A stretch of 64,000 nucleotides of DNA from the NCBI RefSeq assembly GCF_024323335.1, contig NC_066582.1, positions 93,492,944-93,556,943 of the forward strand, written 5' to 3'. This document shows positions 34,316 through 45,546 of this stretch, one piece after another. A program made the position numbers and the translations under genes. Every line of letters begins with the position of its first letter. Positions within the stretch are counted from its first letter, which is position 1. The notes under the pieces were generated by a model. It ran no database searches. It worked only from the letters and a program-made list of their open reading frames with translations, and was not told the origin of the DNA. The DNA is from Lathyrus oleraceus (Eukaryota > Streptophyta > Magnoliopsida > Fabales > Fabaceae).

Positions 34316-35767
34316 ATGGAACGACAAAGAAGGAATACAAAGAAGTACAGTTTCAGACAACCAGATTTAAAAGAGTTAAGGAATCTGACATCTTATGTGC
34401 TGGATCCCTAGGGTTTCAAAGCTCGTTTTGTGAAGCTTCTTCCTCTTCTGACTACTCATATTGATGAAGGATTGATGAGCATTTTGGTGCAGTTTTATGA
34501 TCCTTTGTATCGCTGCTTCACATTTCCGGACTTTCAGCTTTTTCCTACGCTTGAGGAGTTTGCCTATCTTGTGGGTATACCAATTCTAGACCAGTTGCCG
34601 TTCAGTGGCTTGGAGTGTATTCCTACTTCTCAAGAGATAGCAGACATGTTGCACATAGATGAATCTCTGAATTGGTGCTCATATGACTACCAAAGGTGGA
34701 ATTCAAGGTCTCCCATCTGAGTTTCTCATTGCTCAAGCTACTATGTATGGGAAGGCCATGAGTGAGGACGCCTTTGAGGCCATATTTGTACTTCTCATCT
34801 ATGGGTTAGTGTTGTTCCCCAACATCGACAAGTTTATGGATGTGAACGCTATTAGGATCTTCTCTACTCTTAATCCCGTTCTGACTCTGTTGGGTGATGC
34901 TTATCTTTCTTTGCATATGAGAAATGCAAAAGGTGGTGGCGTCATTGTGTGCTGTTTGCCTCTGTTGTATAAGTGGTTTATGTCTCACTTACCTCAGACG
35001 GTCGCTTTCAAGGAGAACAAAGGATGTCTACGGTGGTCCACGAGACTTATGTCTCTCACTAATGATGATATCTCTTGGTATAACCGTGTGTATGATGGTG
35101 TGCAGATTATCGACTCTTGTGGTGAATTCTCCAATGTACCTCTTCTTGGTACATGTGGTGGGATTAATTACAACCCTGTTTTGGCACATCGTCAGCTTGG
35201 GTTCCCCCTAAAGGATAAACCTAATAACATTCTGTTAGAGGGTGTGTCTTTCAAGAGGGTAAAGATCCTCAAGACTTGAAAGCTAGGATGGTCCGTGCTT
35301 GGCGCAAGATTCATTGGAAAGGAAGGAAAGAGTTGGGTCCTAAGAATTGCATCGCTTTGGAGCCTTACACTGCTTGGGTCAGGAAGAGAGCGTCTGAGTA
35401 TCTCATGCCTTACGAGTATCCGAGACCTACACCTATAATTATGGCTGGGCCTTCAACCCTCCCTAATCAAGGAGTAGAGGAGTTGAGAGACGAGGACCGT
35501 TCACGTGCTTGGATCCGTGAAAGAGAGGAGTTGCTTCAGCAGATCAAGGAGAAGGATGCTTTAATAGGGTTTCTTGAGCATCAGGTTATTGATGATCCTG
35601 ATGATGCATGGACTTCTTTACTTCCTCAGCCTTCTAGGTTTTGGAAGAGGTTGTATGATCGACTCGCTAAGGTGAAGGCAGATATGGAGGTAGCCTATGA
35701 ATAGGAGGTGAAGAGGCTTCGTGCATCTTATCTTCCTGTGTCCAGAGCTTTGGACGATTGCTTCTAG
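34316..35767 (+). pseudogene. Ogre ORF1, element C (nearly full length, broken)
   Basis: ORF1 precedes gag in Ogre; its role is unknown. I start it at M-E-R-Q-R-R. The N-terminal half (FTFPDFQLFPTLEEFAYLVG) resembles plant-mobile-domain / DUF7745-type proteins, and the C-terminal half matches the fragments in both palindrome arms. Lesions: TAG at 34409-34411, a frameshift near 34680, a second near 35245 that restores the first frame, and TAG at 35702-35704. The natural end, aligned with the other copies, is the stop at 35765-35767. The coiled coil is shorter than in the arms. About 260 bp separate it from gag. Confidence 0.78.
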
Positions 35768-36027
35768 GGATACATAAGATGTTTATTTCCCTTCTCTCTT
35801 GTATTTGGTTACCAAAACTGTACTTCTTTAGTGTAAAAATATTTCCAGATACTATTTGATGACATATTCCCATAAGTAATCAATGTTTAATACTTCCAAA
35901 CTTCGCAAATAGAACCCTAAAATTTCCTTGGAAATAAATATAAAAACAAATCATGTGCACAAGCATTGCATGCATCATGTGCATAAGCAGGTTTTGTTCT
36001 CGGCTTCCTGTCCTGTGGTCTAACTCT

Positions 36028-37755
36028 ATGTTCTTCATTTATTTCGAAGATAAGCTGACTCACCGGTACTACACCAGAGCCAACATTTCAAGACTGATGG
36101 ATCACTTGGAACAAGAGAACCGCGAGCTGAAAGAGGAAGTGGCCAGATTGACTGCCCTAATGGAGTCATTCATGGCTGCCCAGAGCCAGTCCTCTCCGAT
36201 ACCTTCAACTCCTCCCCAGAGGAAAGTCATCTCTGAGATTGTCTCCTCGACTGTGCCTGCAGCTAGTGCATACTTTGCTCCAGCGGCCATGCCAACCGGA
36301 TTCCCGTGGGGGATGCCTCCCAACTTCATGCCCGAGGGTCCTGCTCCTACCTTTGCTTCTATGCCGACATCTAGCCCGGTCCTTGTTGTACCTCCTCCTG
36401 TCGTGCATACTCTGCCTAGAGTAGACTGCACCATCTATCATTCTGAGTCGTCTAAGGGCCCAGATGTCTATAAGAAGATGGATGCTATGAATGATCAATT
36501 TCTTGAGCTTCGCAAGGAATTGAAAACCCTCAGAGGAAAGGATCTTTTCGGCAAGTCTGCTGTCGAACTCTGCTTGGTTCCTAATGTGAAGATACCTGTG
36601 AAATTCAAGGTCCTTGACTTTGAAAAATACAAGGGAAATACTTGCCCTCTCAGCCACCTAGTCATGTATGCCAGGAAAATGTCGACTCATACCGATAATG
36701 ACCAACTGCTCATCCACTACTTTCAGAACAGTTTGTCCGGTGTTGCCCTGCGTTGGTACATGGGTTTAGACAGTGCAAACATCCGATCCTTCAACGATCT
36801 TGGCGAGGCCTTCGTCAAGCAATACAAGTACAATGTGGATATGGCTCCCGATAGAGATCAATTGAGGGCCATGTCCCAGAAAGACAAAGAAACATTCAAA
36901 GAATATGCCCAGAGATGGCGAGAGGTAGCACCACAGATCATGCCTCCGCTAGAAGAGAAAGAGATGACTAAGATCTTTTTGAAGACCTTAAGTTCTTTTT
37001 ATTATGAGCGGATGATTGCTAGCGCTCCTTCTGACTTCACCGAGATGGTGAATATGGGGATGCTTCTAGAAGAAGCGGTTAGAGAAGGGCGTCTGACCAG
37101 AGAAGAAGGCTCTTCTTCCAAACATTATGGGGCGTTTGCGAAGAAGAAAGATGGAGAGGCACATGTTGTGACCTCTCAAATGAAACCAAGGAGACCCTCT
37201 ATGAAGAGGAAGACCGTGTGTCCCGCTGGTAACCAGCACCAGGTGGCTCATATAGCACCTGTTTTCAGAGATAATCAACAGTACCAGCAAACTAACAACA
37301 ATCAGCAACCACATCCGCAATATCAACAACAACAACATCATCCACAACAGCAGGCCTACCAGCCTCGAAACAGTAACCAAACCAGCACAAGTTACTAGAG
37401 GAAAAGGGTCATCTTCGATCCTATTCCAATGACGTATGCAGAGTTGTATCCCTCTTTGATAGAGAGGAAGTTGATTACTCCGCGAGACCCACCGGCTATA
37501 CCTGCTAACCCCCAATGATGGTATAAGCCTGAATTACACTATGTTTACCATTCTAGTGCTCCCGGCCACGACGTGGAGAATTGCTACCCTTTGAAAACCA
37601 AAGTTCAAGACCTTGTGAGGTATGGCATTCTGTGTTTCGAGGACGTAGGTCCTAACATGAAGAAGAACCCATTGCCCGAGCATGGGAAATATGTCAACAT
37701 GGTCCAAGGTTGCCCTGGCAAATACAAAGTCAAATATGTCAGTCATATTCGATAA
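36028..37755 (+). pseudogene. Ogre gag, element C
   Basis: Start at ATG 36028, the upstream methionine conserved in all copies; ATG 36097 (M-D-H-L-E-Q-E-N) is the alternative. Coiled coil (about residues 24-50), proline-rich stretch, capsid core (KYKGNTCPLSHL, RWYMGLDSANIRSFNDLGEAF, EYAQRWREVA), then a Q/N/H-rich tail near 37280-37390. The nucleocapsid knuckle is degenerate, with Tyr in place of the first Cys (YVYHSS...GHDVENC). Stops at 37396-37398, 37516-37518 and 37753-37755 all lie in one frame, so gag and protease would be one polyprotein. Confidence 0.88.
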
Positions 37756-39408
37756 TCTCGGGTCGAGATGCATCGTTTGCTATGTGATTATAGTCATTAT
37801 GAACATGACCACGATAGATGTCGAGTCTGTTCTATTAATCAAAGAGGTTGTCGCCAGGTGCGCAAAGATATGCATGAAATGCTGGATGAAAGAGTTATTG
37901 AGATCCTTCAGAACAGAAATGTTGATGAAGATGAGCCCAAAGTCAACGTGATTTCCCCGGTTTTCCGGATACCCGAGCCTGTTGTCATCAAGTATGATGG
38001 TAGCAAGCAGAAGGCTTCCCCTGCTCTCATCATCAAGCCAGCCGGACCAATACCATACTCTTCTGAAAAGGCAGTCTCTTATCGCTACAATGTTGTAGTA
38101 GTGGAAAATGGGAGAGAGGTGTCCTTGCCCTCTTCATCTGTTGTTAATATTGCTGATGTCAGTGGGTTGACCCGTCGTGGTCGGGTATTTTCAGCACCGT
38201 CAAAGCCTCAGGCTAATGCTCAAGGCAGTGTTGATGCTGATTTCGTTGAACGCCTGATTGGGAATGCTGTGAGCACTCAGAATCCGGCACTTGTTGCTAA
38301 GCCCTCCTCTACGTTGAAAACTCCTGCTTCTACTGGCCCGAGTGGCAATACGAGAGAAGATTGTGATGAGATGCTGAGGCTCATCAAAAGGAGCGAGTAC
38401 AATGTTGTAGACCAGCTTCTACAAACGCCATCCAAAATATCTGTGTTATCTGTGCTCTTAAATTCAGAACCACACCGAGAGGCCCTGCAGAAGGTGTTGG
38501 ATATGGCATATATGGATCACGATGTCACGATAGAGCAATTCTATAGCATTGTTGCAAACATTACTGCTTGTAACAACTTGAGCTTTTGTGACTCTGATCA
38601 CCCCGAGGAGGGAAGAGACCACAACTTGGCATTACATATATTTATGGGTTACAAAGACGACGCCATGTCCAATGTGCTGGTGGACATTGGGTCATCATTA
38701 AATGTATTGCCAAAAACCACTCTTACGAAGCTGTCATATCAAGGGCCTCCCGTGAGGCAGAGTGGAGTAGTTGTGAAGGCTTTCGATGGGTCTCGCAAAA
38801 CTGTGATTGGCGAGGTTGATCTCCCAATCAAAATTGGACCGAGTGATTTCCATATTACCTTCCAGGTTATGGACATTCACCCATCGTATAGCTGTCTCCT
38901 AGGCAGACCATGGATTCACGAGGCAGGCGTCGTGGCATCCACCCTACACCAAAAACTGAAATTTGTCAAGAATAAAAAGCTGGTGGTGGTAGGGGAGAAA
39001 AGGCTCTCCTGGTTAGCTATTTGTCTTCCTTCTCATATATAGATGTTGAGGATGTAGTTGGAACTCCTTTCTAAGCTTTATCTATTGCTGAACCTATTGA
39101 GAAGAGAACTCCTTCATTTGTTTCCTACAAAGATGCAAAGTTGGCCATTGAGTGTGGTGTAACCGCTAGTTTAGGGAAAATGATTGAGCTAGAAGACAAC
39201 AAGTCCCGGGCTGGCATAGGTTTTTCTTCTGGGGTCTTCAATACGCAAGGGTTGTTCAAGAGTGGAGGTTTCATCCACACCAGTCAAGATGAGAGACTGC
39301 TGCTATCTTGGAAGAGGATACAGAGGATTCTGGCAATTTCGTCATCCCTGGGGGAATCTGCAATAATTGGGTCGCTGTGGATATTCCAACAGTTATCCAT
39401 AAGTCGAA
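37756..39408 (+). pseudogene. Ogre protease region, element C
   Basis: Continues the gag frame. Linker (HYEHDHDRC), then aspartic protease with the triad changed to D-I-G (VDIGSSLNVLP, near 38680), and GRPWIHEAG downstream. A frameshift near 38995 ends the frame at 39042, and another near 39300 moves into the frame that reaches the splice donor (VIHKSK). The Thr-to-Ile change is a single C-to-T step and probably inactivates the enzyme. Confidence 0.88.
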
Positions 39409-39669
39409 GTAATGTTCATTGTGTTTGAAACCCCTTCTCCCATGCCAAAGGGAGGAGTGATGACATTGTTGGCACATAAATACAATGATATTTTCATAAA
39501 TTCATGTTAAATGTTTGTTTTTCCAATTATTTTCCCTTTTTGCTTTTGCATGAAATTGGTGATCACATAAAACCCTAAAAATAATAAGAATAAAATCAAT
39601 ATTTTCATATGCATAATGGTTTGCCTTGTTTGAATTCTAAAGCTTTTCATATTCAAAATCATTATGCAG
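39409..39669 (+). other. Ogre pro-RT intron, element C
   Basis: GTAATGTT...ATTATGCAG, 261 bp. The Lys codon is split (AA at 39407-39408, G at 39670), so splicing joins the exons in frame while an unspliced RNA stops at the TAA straight after the donor. Homologous introns lie at 21982-22239 and 3979-4229. Confidence 0.88.
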
Positions 39670-41330
39670 GTTGATCAAACCCATTGAACATAATGACCCA
39701 ACACCATCTCCCAACTTTGAATTCCCTGTATTTGAAGCGGAAGAAGATGATGTTGAAGAAATTCCTCATGAGATTACCCATCTACTTGAGCATGAAGAGA
39801 AGATCATTCAACCGCATCTTGAGAATCTGGAAACAGTCAACTTAGGGTCTGAGGATTGTGTGCGAGAAGTGAAGATTGGGGCACTCCATGAAGAATCTGT
39901 TAAGAAGGGGTTGATTGAGTTGCTACGAGAATACGTCGACGTCTTTGTCTGGTCGTATGAGGACATGCCTGGTCTAGATACAAATATTGTGCAACATTTC
40001 CTACCTTTGAAGCCTGAGTGCGTGCCTGTGAAGCGGAAGCTCAGGAGAACTCATCCTGATATGGCAGTGAAGATCAAAGAGGAAGTTCATAAGCAAATTG
40101 ATGCAGGGTTTCTGGTGACTTCTACATATCCTCAACGGGTGGCCACTATTGTGCTCGTGCCTAAGAAAGACGGAAAAGTCCGGATGTGTGTGGACTATAG
40201 AGACTTGAATAAAGCTAGTCTGAAAGATGATTTCCCTCTACCACACATTGATATGTTGGTAGATAATACAACTAAATTCAAAGTCTTCTCATTTATGGAT
40301 GGATTTTCCGGATATAATCAGATTAAAATGGCACCCGAGGATACGAAGAAGACAACATTCATCACACCTTAGGGAACATTCTGTTATCGAGTGATGCCCT
40401 TCGGTTTGAAGAACGCCGAAGCCACGTACCAACGCGCTATGACCACTTTGTTTCATGATATGATGCACAAGGAGATCGAGGTTTATGTTGACGATATGAT
40501 TGCTAAGTCAAGAACGGAAGTTGAACATGTAGAGCACTTGTTGAAGCTTTTTCAGCGTTTGAGAAAGTTTAAACTTCGTCTGAATCCCAACAAGTGTACA
40601 TTTGGAGTCCGTTCTGGCAAGTTATTGGGTTTTATTGTCAGTGAAAGAGGTATTGAGGTTGATCCTGCAAAGGTCAAAGCAATACAAGAGATGCCTGCGC
40701 CCAAAACTGAGAAGCAAGTCTAAGATTTTCTTGGCCGCTTGAATTACATTTCCAAATTCATATCACACATGACTGCCACATGTGCGCCGATATTCAAGCT
40801 CCTCCGAAAAGATCAGTCTCATTATTGGACCGAGGATTGCCAAAAAGCTTTTGACCGTATTAAAGAGTATCTGTCTGAACCTCAAATCCTGTCTCCACCC
40901 GTAGAAGAAAGACCATTGATTATGTATCTGACTGTTCTTGAAGACTCTATGGGTTGTATCCTTGGTCAACAAGATGAAACAGGGAAGAAAGAATACGCTA
41001 TTTACTATTTGAGCAAGAAGTTCACTGATTGTGAGTCTCGATATTCAATGCTTGAGAAGACATGTTGTGCTTTGGTTTGGGCTGCTAAACGCTTACGCCA
41101 GTATATGTTGAATCATACGACTTGGTTGATATCCATAATGGATCCAATTAAGTATATCTTTGAGAAGTCTGCTTTAACTGGGAGGATTGCCCGTTGGCAG
41201 ATGTTGTTGTCTGAGTATGATATTGAGTATCGAGCTCAGAAAGCTATTAAAGGTAGTATTTTGGCTGACCACTTGGCACATCAGCCGATTGAGGATTATC
41301 AGTCAGTTCAGTATGGCTTCCCAAATGAGG
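39670..41330 (+). pseudogene. Ogre reverse transcriptase and RNase H, element C
   Basis: Acidic leader, then RT with RMCVDYRDLN, FSFMDGFSGYNQI, PFGLKNAEATYQ and an intact YVDD box (40484-40495), followed by the classical RNase H region (LTVLEDSMGC, YYLSKKFTDCE, LEKTCCALVWAAKRLRQYM). In-frame stops are TAG at 40370-40372, where Trp is expected before GTF, and TAA at 40721-40723, where Arg is expected. The frame is otherwise unbroken through integrase. It is the best preserved RT of the three. Confidence 0.92.
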
Positions 41331-41987
41331 AGATTTTGTATTTGAAAATGAAAGATCGTGATGAGCCTACACTCGATGAAAGGCCAGAGCCTGGTTCCAG
41401 ATGGAGTATGGTATTTGATGGCGCTGTAAATCAATATGGAAATGGTATTGGGGCAGTGATTATTACCCCTCAGGGCATACATCTTCCTTTTACAGCAAGG
41501 TTAAATTTCAAATGCACGAATAATATGGCTGAGTATGAGGCCTGTATTATGGGATTGGAGGAGTGCATTGATCTAAGGATCAAACATCTTGATGTTTATG
41601 GTGATTTGGCCCTCGTTGTTAATCAGATTAAGGGTGAATAGGAAACGAATCAGCCTGGTCTTATTCCATATAGGGATTATGCGAGGAGGATTTCAATGTT
41701 CTTTATTGAGGTTGACTTCCATCATATTCCTCGAGATGAGAATCGGATGGCAGACGCTCTTGCTACACTTGCTTCAATGATTGCGGTTAGACTTTGGAAT
41801 GAAGTTCCCAATATCACTGTGATGCGCTTGGATAGACCAACTCATGTGTTTTCAGTGGAGGAAGAGAAAGACGATAAGCCGTGGTACTATGATATCAAGT
41901 GTTTCCTTCAGAACCAGATTTACCCGCCTGGGGCTTCTGTGAAAGATAGGAAGACTTTAAGGAGATTGTTAGGCAGTTTCTACCTCA
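41331..41987 (+). pseudogene. Second (Tat/Ogre-type) RNase H, element C
   Basis: Acidic residues in VFDGAVNQ, NMAEYEAC, VYGDLAL and RDENRMADAL are present, but Ser after GD is Leu. TAG at 41639-41641 replaces the Trp of KGE-W-ETN, the same codon that is TGA in the right arm. The domain lies between RNase H and integrase. Confidence 0.85.
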
Positions 41988-43129
41988 ATGGTGATGTACT
42001 TTATAAGTGAAATTTTGACATGGTTATGCTCAGATGCGTGGATAGACACGAAGCAGACATGTTGATGACTGAGGTCCATGAGGGTTCATTTGGTACTCAT
42101 TCCAATGGACATGCCATGGCTAGAAAGGTGTTGAGAGCAGGCTACTATTAGCTGACAATGGAGTCTGACTGCTGCAAATATGTGAAGAAATGCCATAAGT
42201 GTCAGATTAATGCGGATAAGATTCATATTCCCCCGACACTTCTGAACGTGATTTCATCACCATGGCCTTTCTCCATGTGGGGAATTGACATGATTGGCAT
42301 GATAGAGCCAAAGGCATCTAATGGACACAGATTCATTCTTGTTGCAATTGATTACTTCACCAAGTGGGTTGAAGCGACATCATATGCAAATGTGACCAGG
42401 CAGGTGGTTGTGAAGTTTATCAAGAATCAACTCATATACCGCTATGGTGTGCCAGATAAGATCATTATTGATAATGGATCTAACTTGAACAACAAAATGA
42501 TGAAAGAGTTGTGTAGTGAGTTCAAGATTGCACATCATAACTCTTCTCCCTATAGACCCAAGATGAACGGGGTTGTTGAAGCTGCTAATAAGAACATCAA
42601 GAAGATTATCCAGAAGATGGTTGTTACGTATAAAGATTGGCATGAGATATTGCCATTTGCTTTACATGGATATCGTACTTCTGTCCTCACTTCAACAGGG
42701 GCAACCCCTTTCTCCCTTGTTTATGGCATGGAGGTTGTACTCCCAGTAGAGGTGGAGATCCCATCAATGAGAGTCTTGATGGAAGCCGAGTTGTCTGATG
42801 TTGAATGGGTTCAGAGTCGTTATGACCAGCTGAATTTGATTGAAGAGAAGAGACTGACTGCCATGTGCCATGGCCAATTATATCAACAAAGGATGAAGAA
42901 AGCTTTTGATAAAAAGGTCAAGCCTCGTGTGTTCCGAGAAGGTGACCTTGTTCTCAAGAAAGTCTTGTCTTTCGCGCCCGATTCCAGGGGCAAGTGGACT
43001 CCAAACTATGAAGGTCCATATGTTGTTAAGAGAGCCTTTTCAGGCGGTGCTTTGATACTTACAACTATGGATGGGGAGGATTTCACTCGTCTTGTGAATT
43101 CAGATGCAGTCAAGAAATATTTCGCCTAA
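41988..43129 (+). pseudogene. Ogre integrase, element C
   Basis: Zinc-binding H-x3-H (HSNGH) and C-x2-C (CHKC) are complete. The catalytic Asp (GIDMIG, 42287-42289), Asp (IDNGSNL) and Glu (GVVEAANK) are present, and the C-terminal YEGPYVV is intact. Stops: TGA 42008-42010 (Arg expected) and TAG 42149-42151 (Trp expected). From 42152 to the final KKYFA-stop the frame is fully open, 326 codons. Confidence 0.92.
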
Positions 43130-45546
43130 AAATAAAAACAAAAGGGCGATCCAGGCAAAAGGAAGATCTCCTAAGTATCCATTCCACCAAATAAATTTGA
43201 GCCTTTTATCTAATTATTTGCACTCTTATTTGTTTCTATTCAACAAATGTTTTGCATGTTTTTTTGAGAAAATATCATTATTTTAAAAAATCCAATTTTT
43301 CATAATTTGTTTTTAAACAAAGTGAACATTCATAATGACGAAAGGATACTTAGGAGATCTTCAGTGCTCTCCCAAGGATGGTATGATCCCCAACAGGGTA
43401 GGACTTTTGGCCATATTCATGGCATGTTTGTATCTTATTCTACCGGGACCTTTTGTGGTTTTCCTACCAAGCAGAGTGTGTGGTAAAACATTCATCCTTC
43501 TGCCCTCCTCAGCAGATGTGATCTCTTTGGTAAGTACGATATTGGGTGGTTGATCCCCAGAATTCCTTTATCTCCTCAGATAAATTCCCCAGTAGAGTTG
43601 CTTGTGCGGCTGATTTTATCTATGCAATAACTCTTGTCCCCAGCTGGAATGACTGATGTTCATCCCTCTGCAGAGATCTTTTGCTTCCTGGTATCACTTG
43701 CCCTCGGTGGACCTGGATTTCTCTATTGAGATGTAGTACCGGCTGTTTATGTGCTTATCCTTTGGAGTTGTTTGTGTTAGAAATGTTTGTTTGTCAGCAT
43801 TCATCATACATAAACCACGCATGCATGCATAAATATTTCAAACATTCAGATATTCCTGATTTGCATTCTTTGCCATATATCTTTGTCTGTCATCCCCTGC
43901 CAGTGGGTAATACATCTCCCAAGCAGATGTCGGTGTCTGATTCCTCCCCATGTAGAGTCAGCCCCTTAAGCAGAAAGTGTTCATCTTTCCTTCCATATTT
44001 CCCATCGAGTTATATCCTCGTGGACGATGGTTGTTTCTGTTCTTCCTAACACATATATTGGGATGGGTTTTCCCTATTGAGTTATATCCTCACTAGGACG
44101 AGTCTTGATTCAGTTTGCCTCTTTGGTTTGATCCTAAATTGGCTTTTTATGACTGTTTCCTGCGCTTCCCTGTGGTAAATGAATAATTGCTCAGTAATTA
44201 GTAATCATTTATATTATCCCCGGCGGAGTCTGTGGTTTTCTACCCTTATACCGGTAGTTGTAAACCTTATTTCTTCCCCTTGCAGAGTTAACCTTTTGTT
44301 CATCATAATCGATGACGGTTACTCTTCTGTGGTTCTCTACCCAGTATTTGGTAGACGTAATCCCCTCCTTGGCGGTTATCATTATTCAATATCCGGTATT
44401 GATATTCCCTCTTTCTTTTGGATAATTGCTCTGATTACGCAGTTTATCCCTAGCAAATCATCTTTCATATACCGGTTGTCGGTAATGTTTGTTGCTCCCC
44501 TTGATTGGTCATCATTATATACCTAGTTTCGGTATCCCGATGCCTTTCTTTGTTGGTCGATTTATCCTTTATTAACCCAGTAACCGGTTGTGGACAATCT
44601 TCCATGTGAGTATGTTATCTACGTTCTGACGGTAATAGATAATATATCTCATGCACTCTTTGGTCGAAGCCTTTTGTTCTTCCCCAGTTGAGTAAGATTC
44701 GTATCCCTTTTGCGGAAATCGAATGTCCATCCCATAATCGAGTTTGCTTTTAGCCCTCTTTTGGATGATGAGTGTCTTGGGAATATTCCCCAATTCATGT
44801 TTTGGTTGGTCACCTATTATATGCCCAGTAACCAGCATCCCTGGTGTGCTTTCCTTGTGCTCCCTATTATGACTTTTTGTCCCCTGTGGAGTCAGAATCC
44901 CTAAGTTGAAATATACCTTTTAGGTCTTCCTCAGACGTTTTGGATGTTTGATATCTCTCACCCTTATACCGGTCTTAGATATTCATTCTCCCATAGCATG
45001 TTTTTCCCTCACCCTGCTACCGGTGGGATCAGATGATCTCTTTTTGAGCTTATTACCCAGTAACCGGTAATACCTCATTTGTTATTTCCTCAGCTGAGTC
45101 CTTAGTGGACACCCCCACCTGAGTCCGGATTTTTATCCGAAGTATCCGTTACGGATAACTTTGCTGTATTGGCATATTCCCCAATACGTGCATCTTCGAG
45201 TCAACTCGAGTCTTTCCATTGATTTATTCCATGGATTCTCTCCATGACTCTCAGTATGTTTCAAGTCGTGACCGGCTCACGCGTTTTCATTCCTTTACTC
45301 CCCGGTAGGGTCTCTGCCCCATAGAATGAATTATTCATGGGAATCGTCAATTTCCTCCTGATCTTTGACTTTGTGGACACATTTCCCCACAGAGTGTTAC
45401 CTTTTTACATACATATATTTGCATCATGAGGTCTCTTATGGACCAAAATTCGTCTCTTTATTTTTTATTTAAGCCCATTCTACCTCGTCGAGACGAAGAT
45501 TTTAACCTTCACTTCTCCAGCTAGAATGACCTTAAATAGGGGCATC
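43130..45546 (+). other. 3' UTR of element C, with PPT
   Basis: 2.4 kb, pyrimidine-rich (CCTC, TTCC, CCCAG), with no convincing ORF. From about 44240 it holds scattered hairpins of the CC-CAGTAACC-GG type. The polypurine tract AAATAGGGGCATC (45534-45546) abuts the 3' LTR and corresponds to 61022-61034 in the outer element. Confidence 0.8.
44240..45072 (+). repeat. Array of small hairpins with 7-8-nt loops, C 3' UTR
   Basis: Stems with sequence-varying but pairing arms: CTACC/GGTAG (44240-44257 and 44337-44354), ATACC/GGTAT (44519-44535), AACC/GGTT (44574-44589), ATGC/GCAT (44821-44838), CTCACC/GGTGGG (45008-45027, one G-T pair), TATTACC/GGTAATA (45051-45072). Loops are mostly CAGTAACC or close variants. 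A TCATC/GATGA hairpin lies at about 44300-44315. Confidence 0.75.

Noticed and set aside
43335..44526. Plus-strand frames of 72-122 codons downstream of integrase as an extra 3' ORF or envelope-like gene
   Set aside because: Composition is pyrimidine-rich UTR, frames are unrelated between copies, and no transmembrane-plus-signal architecture is conserved.
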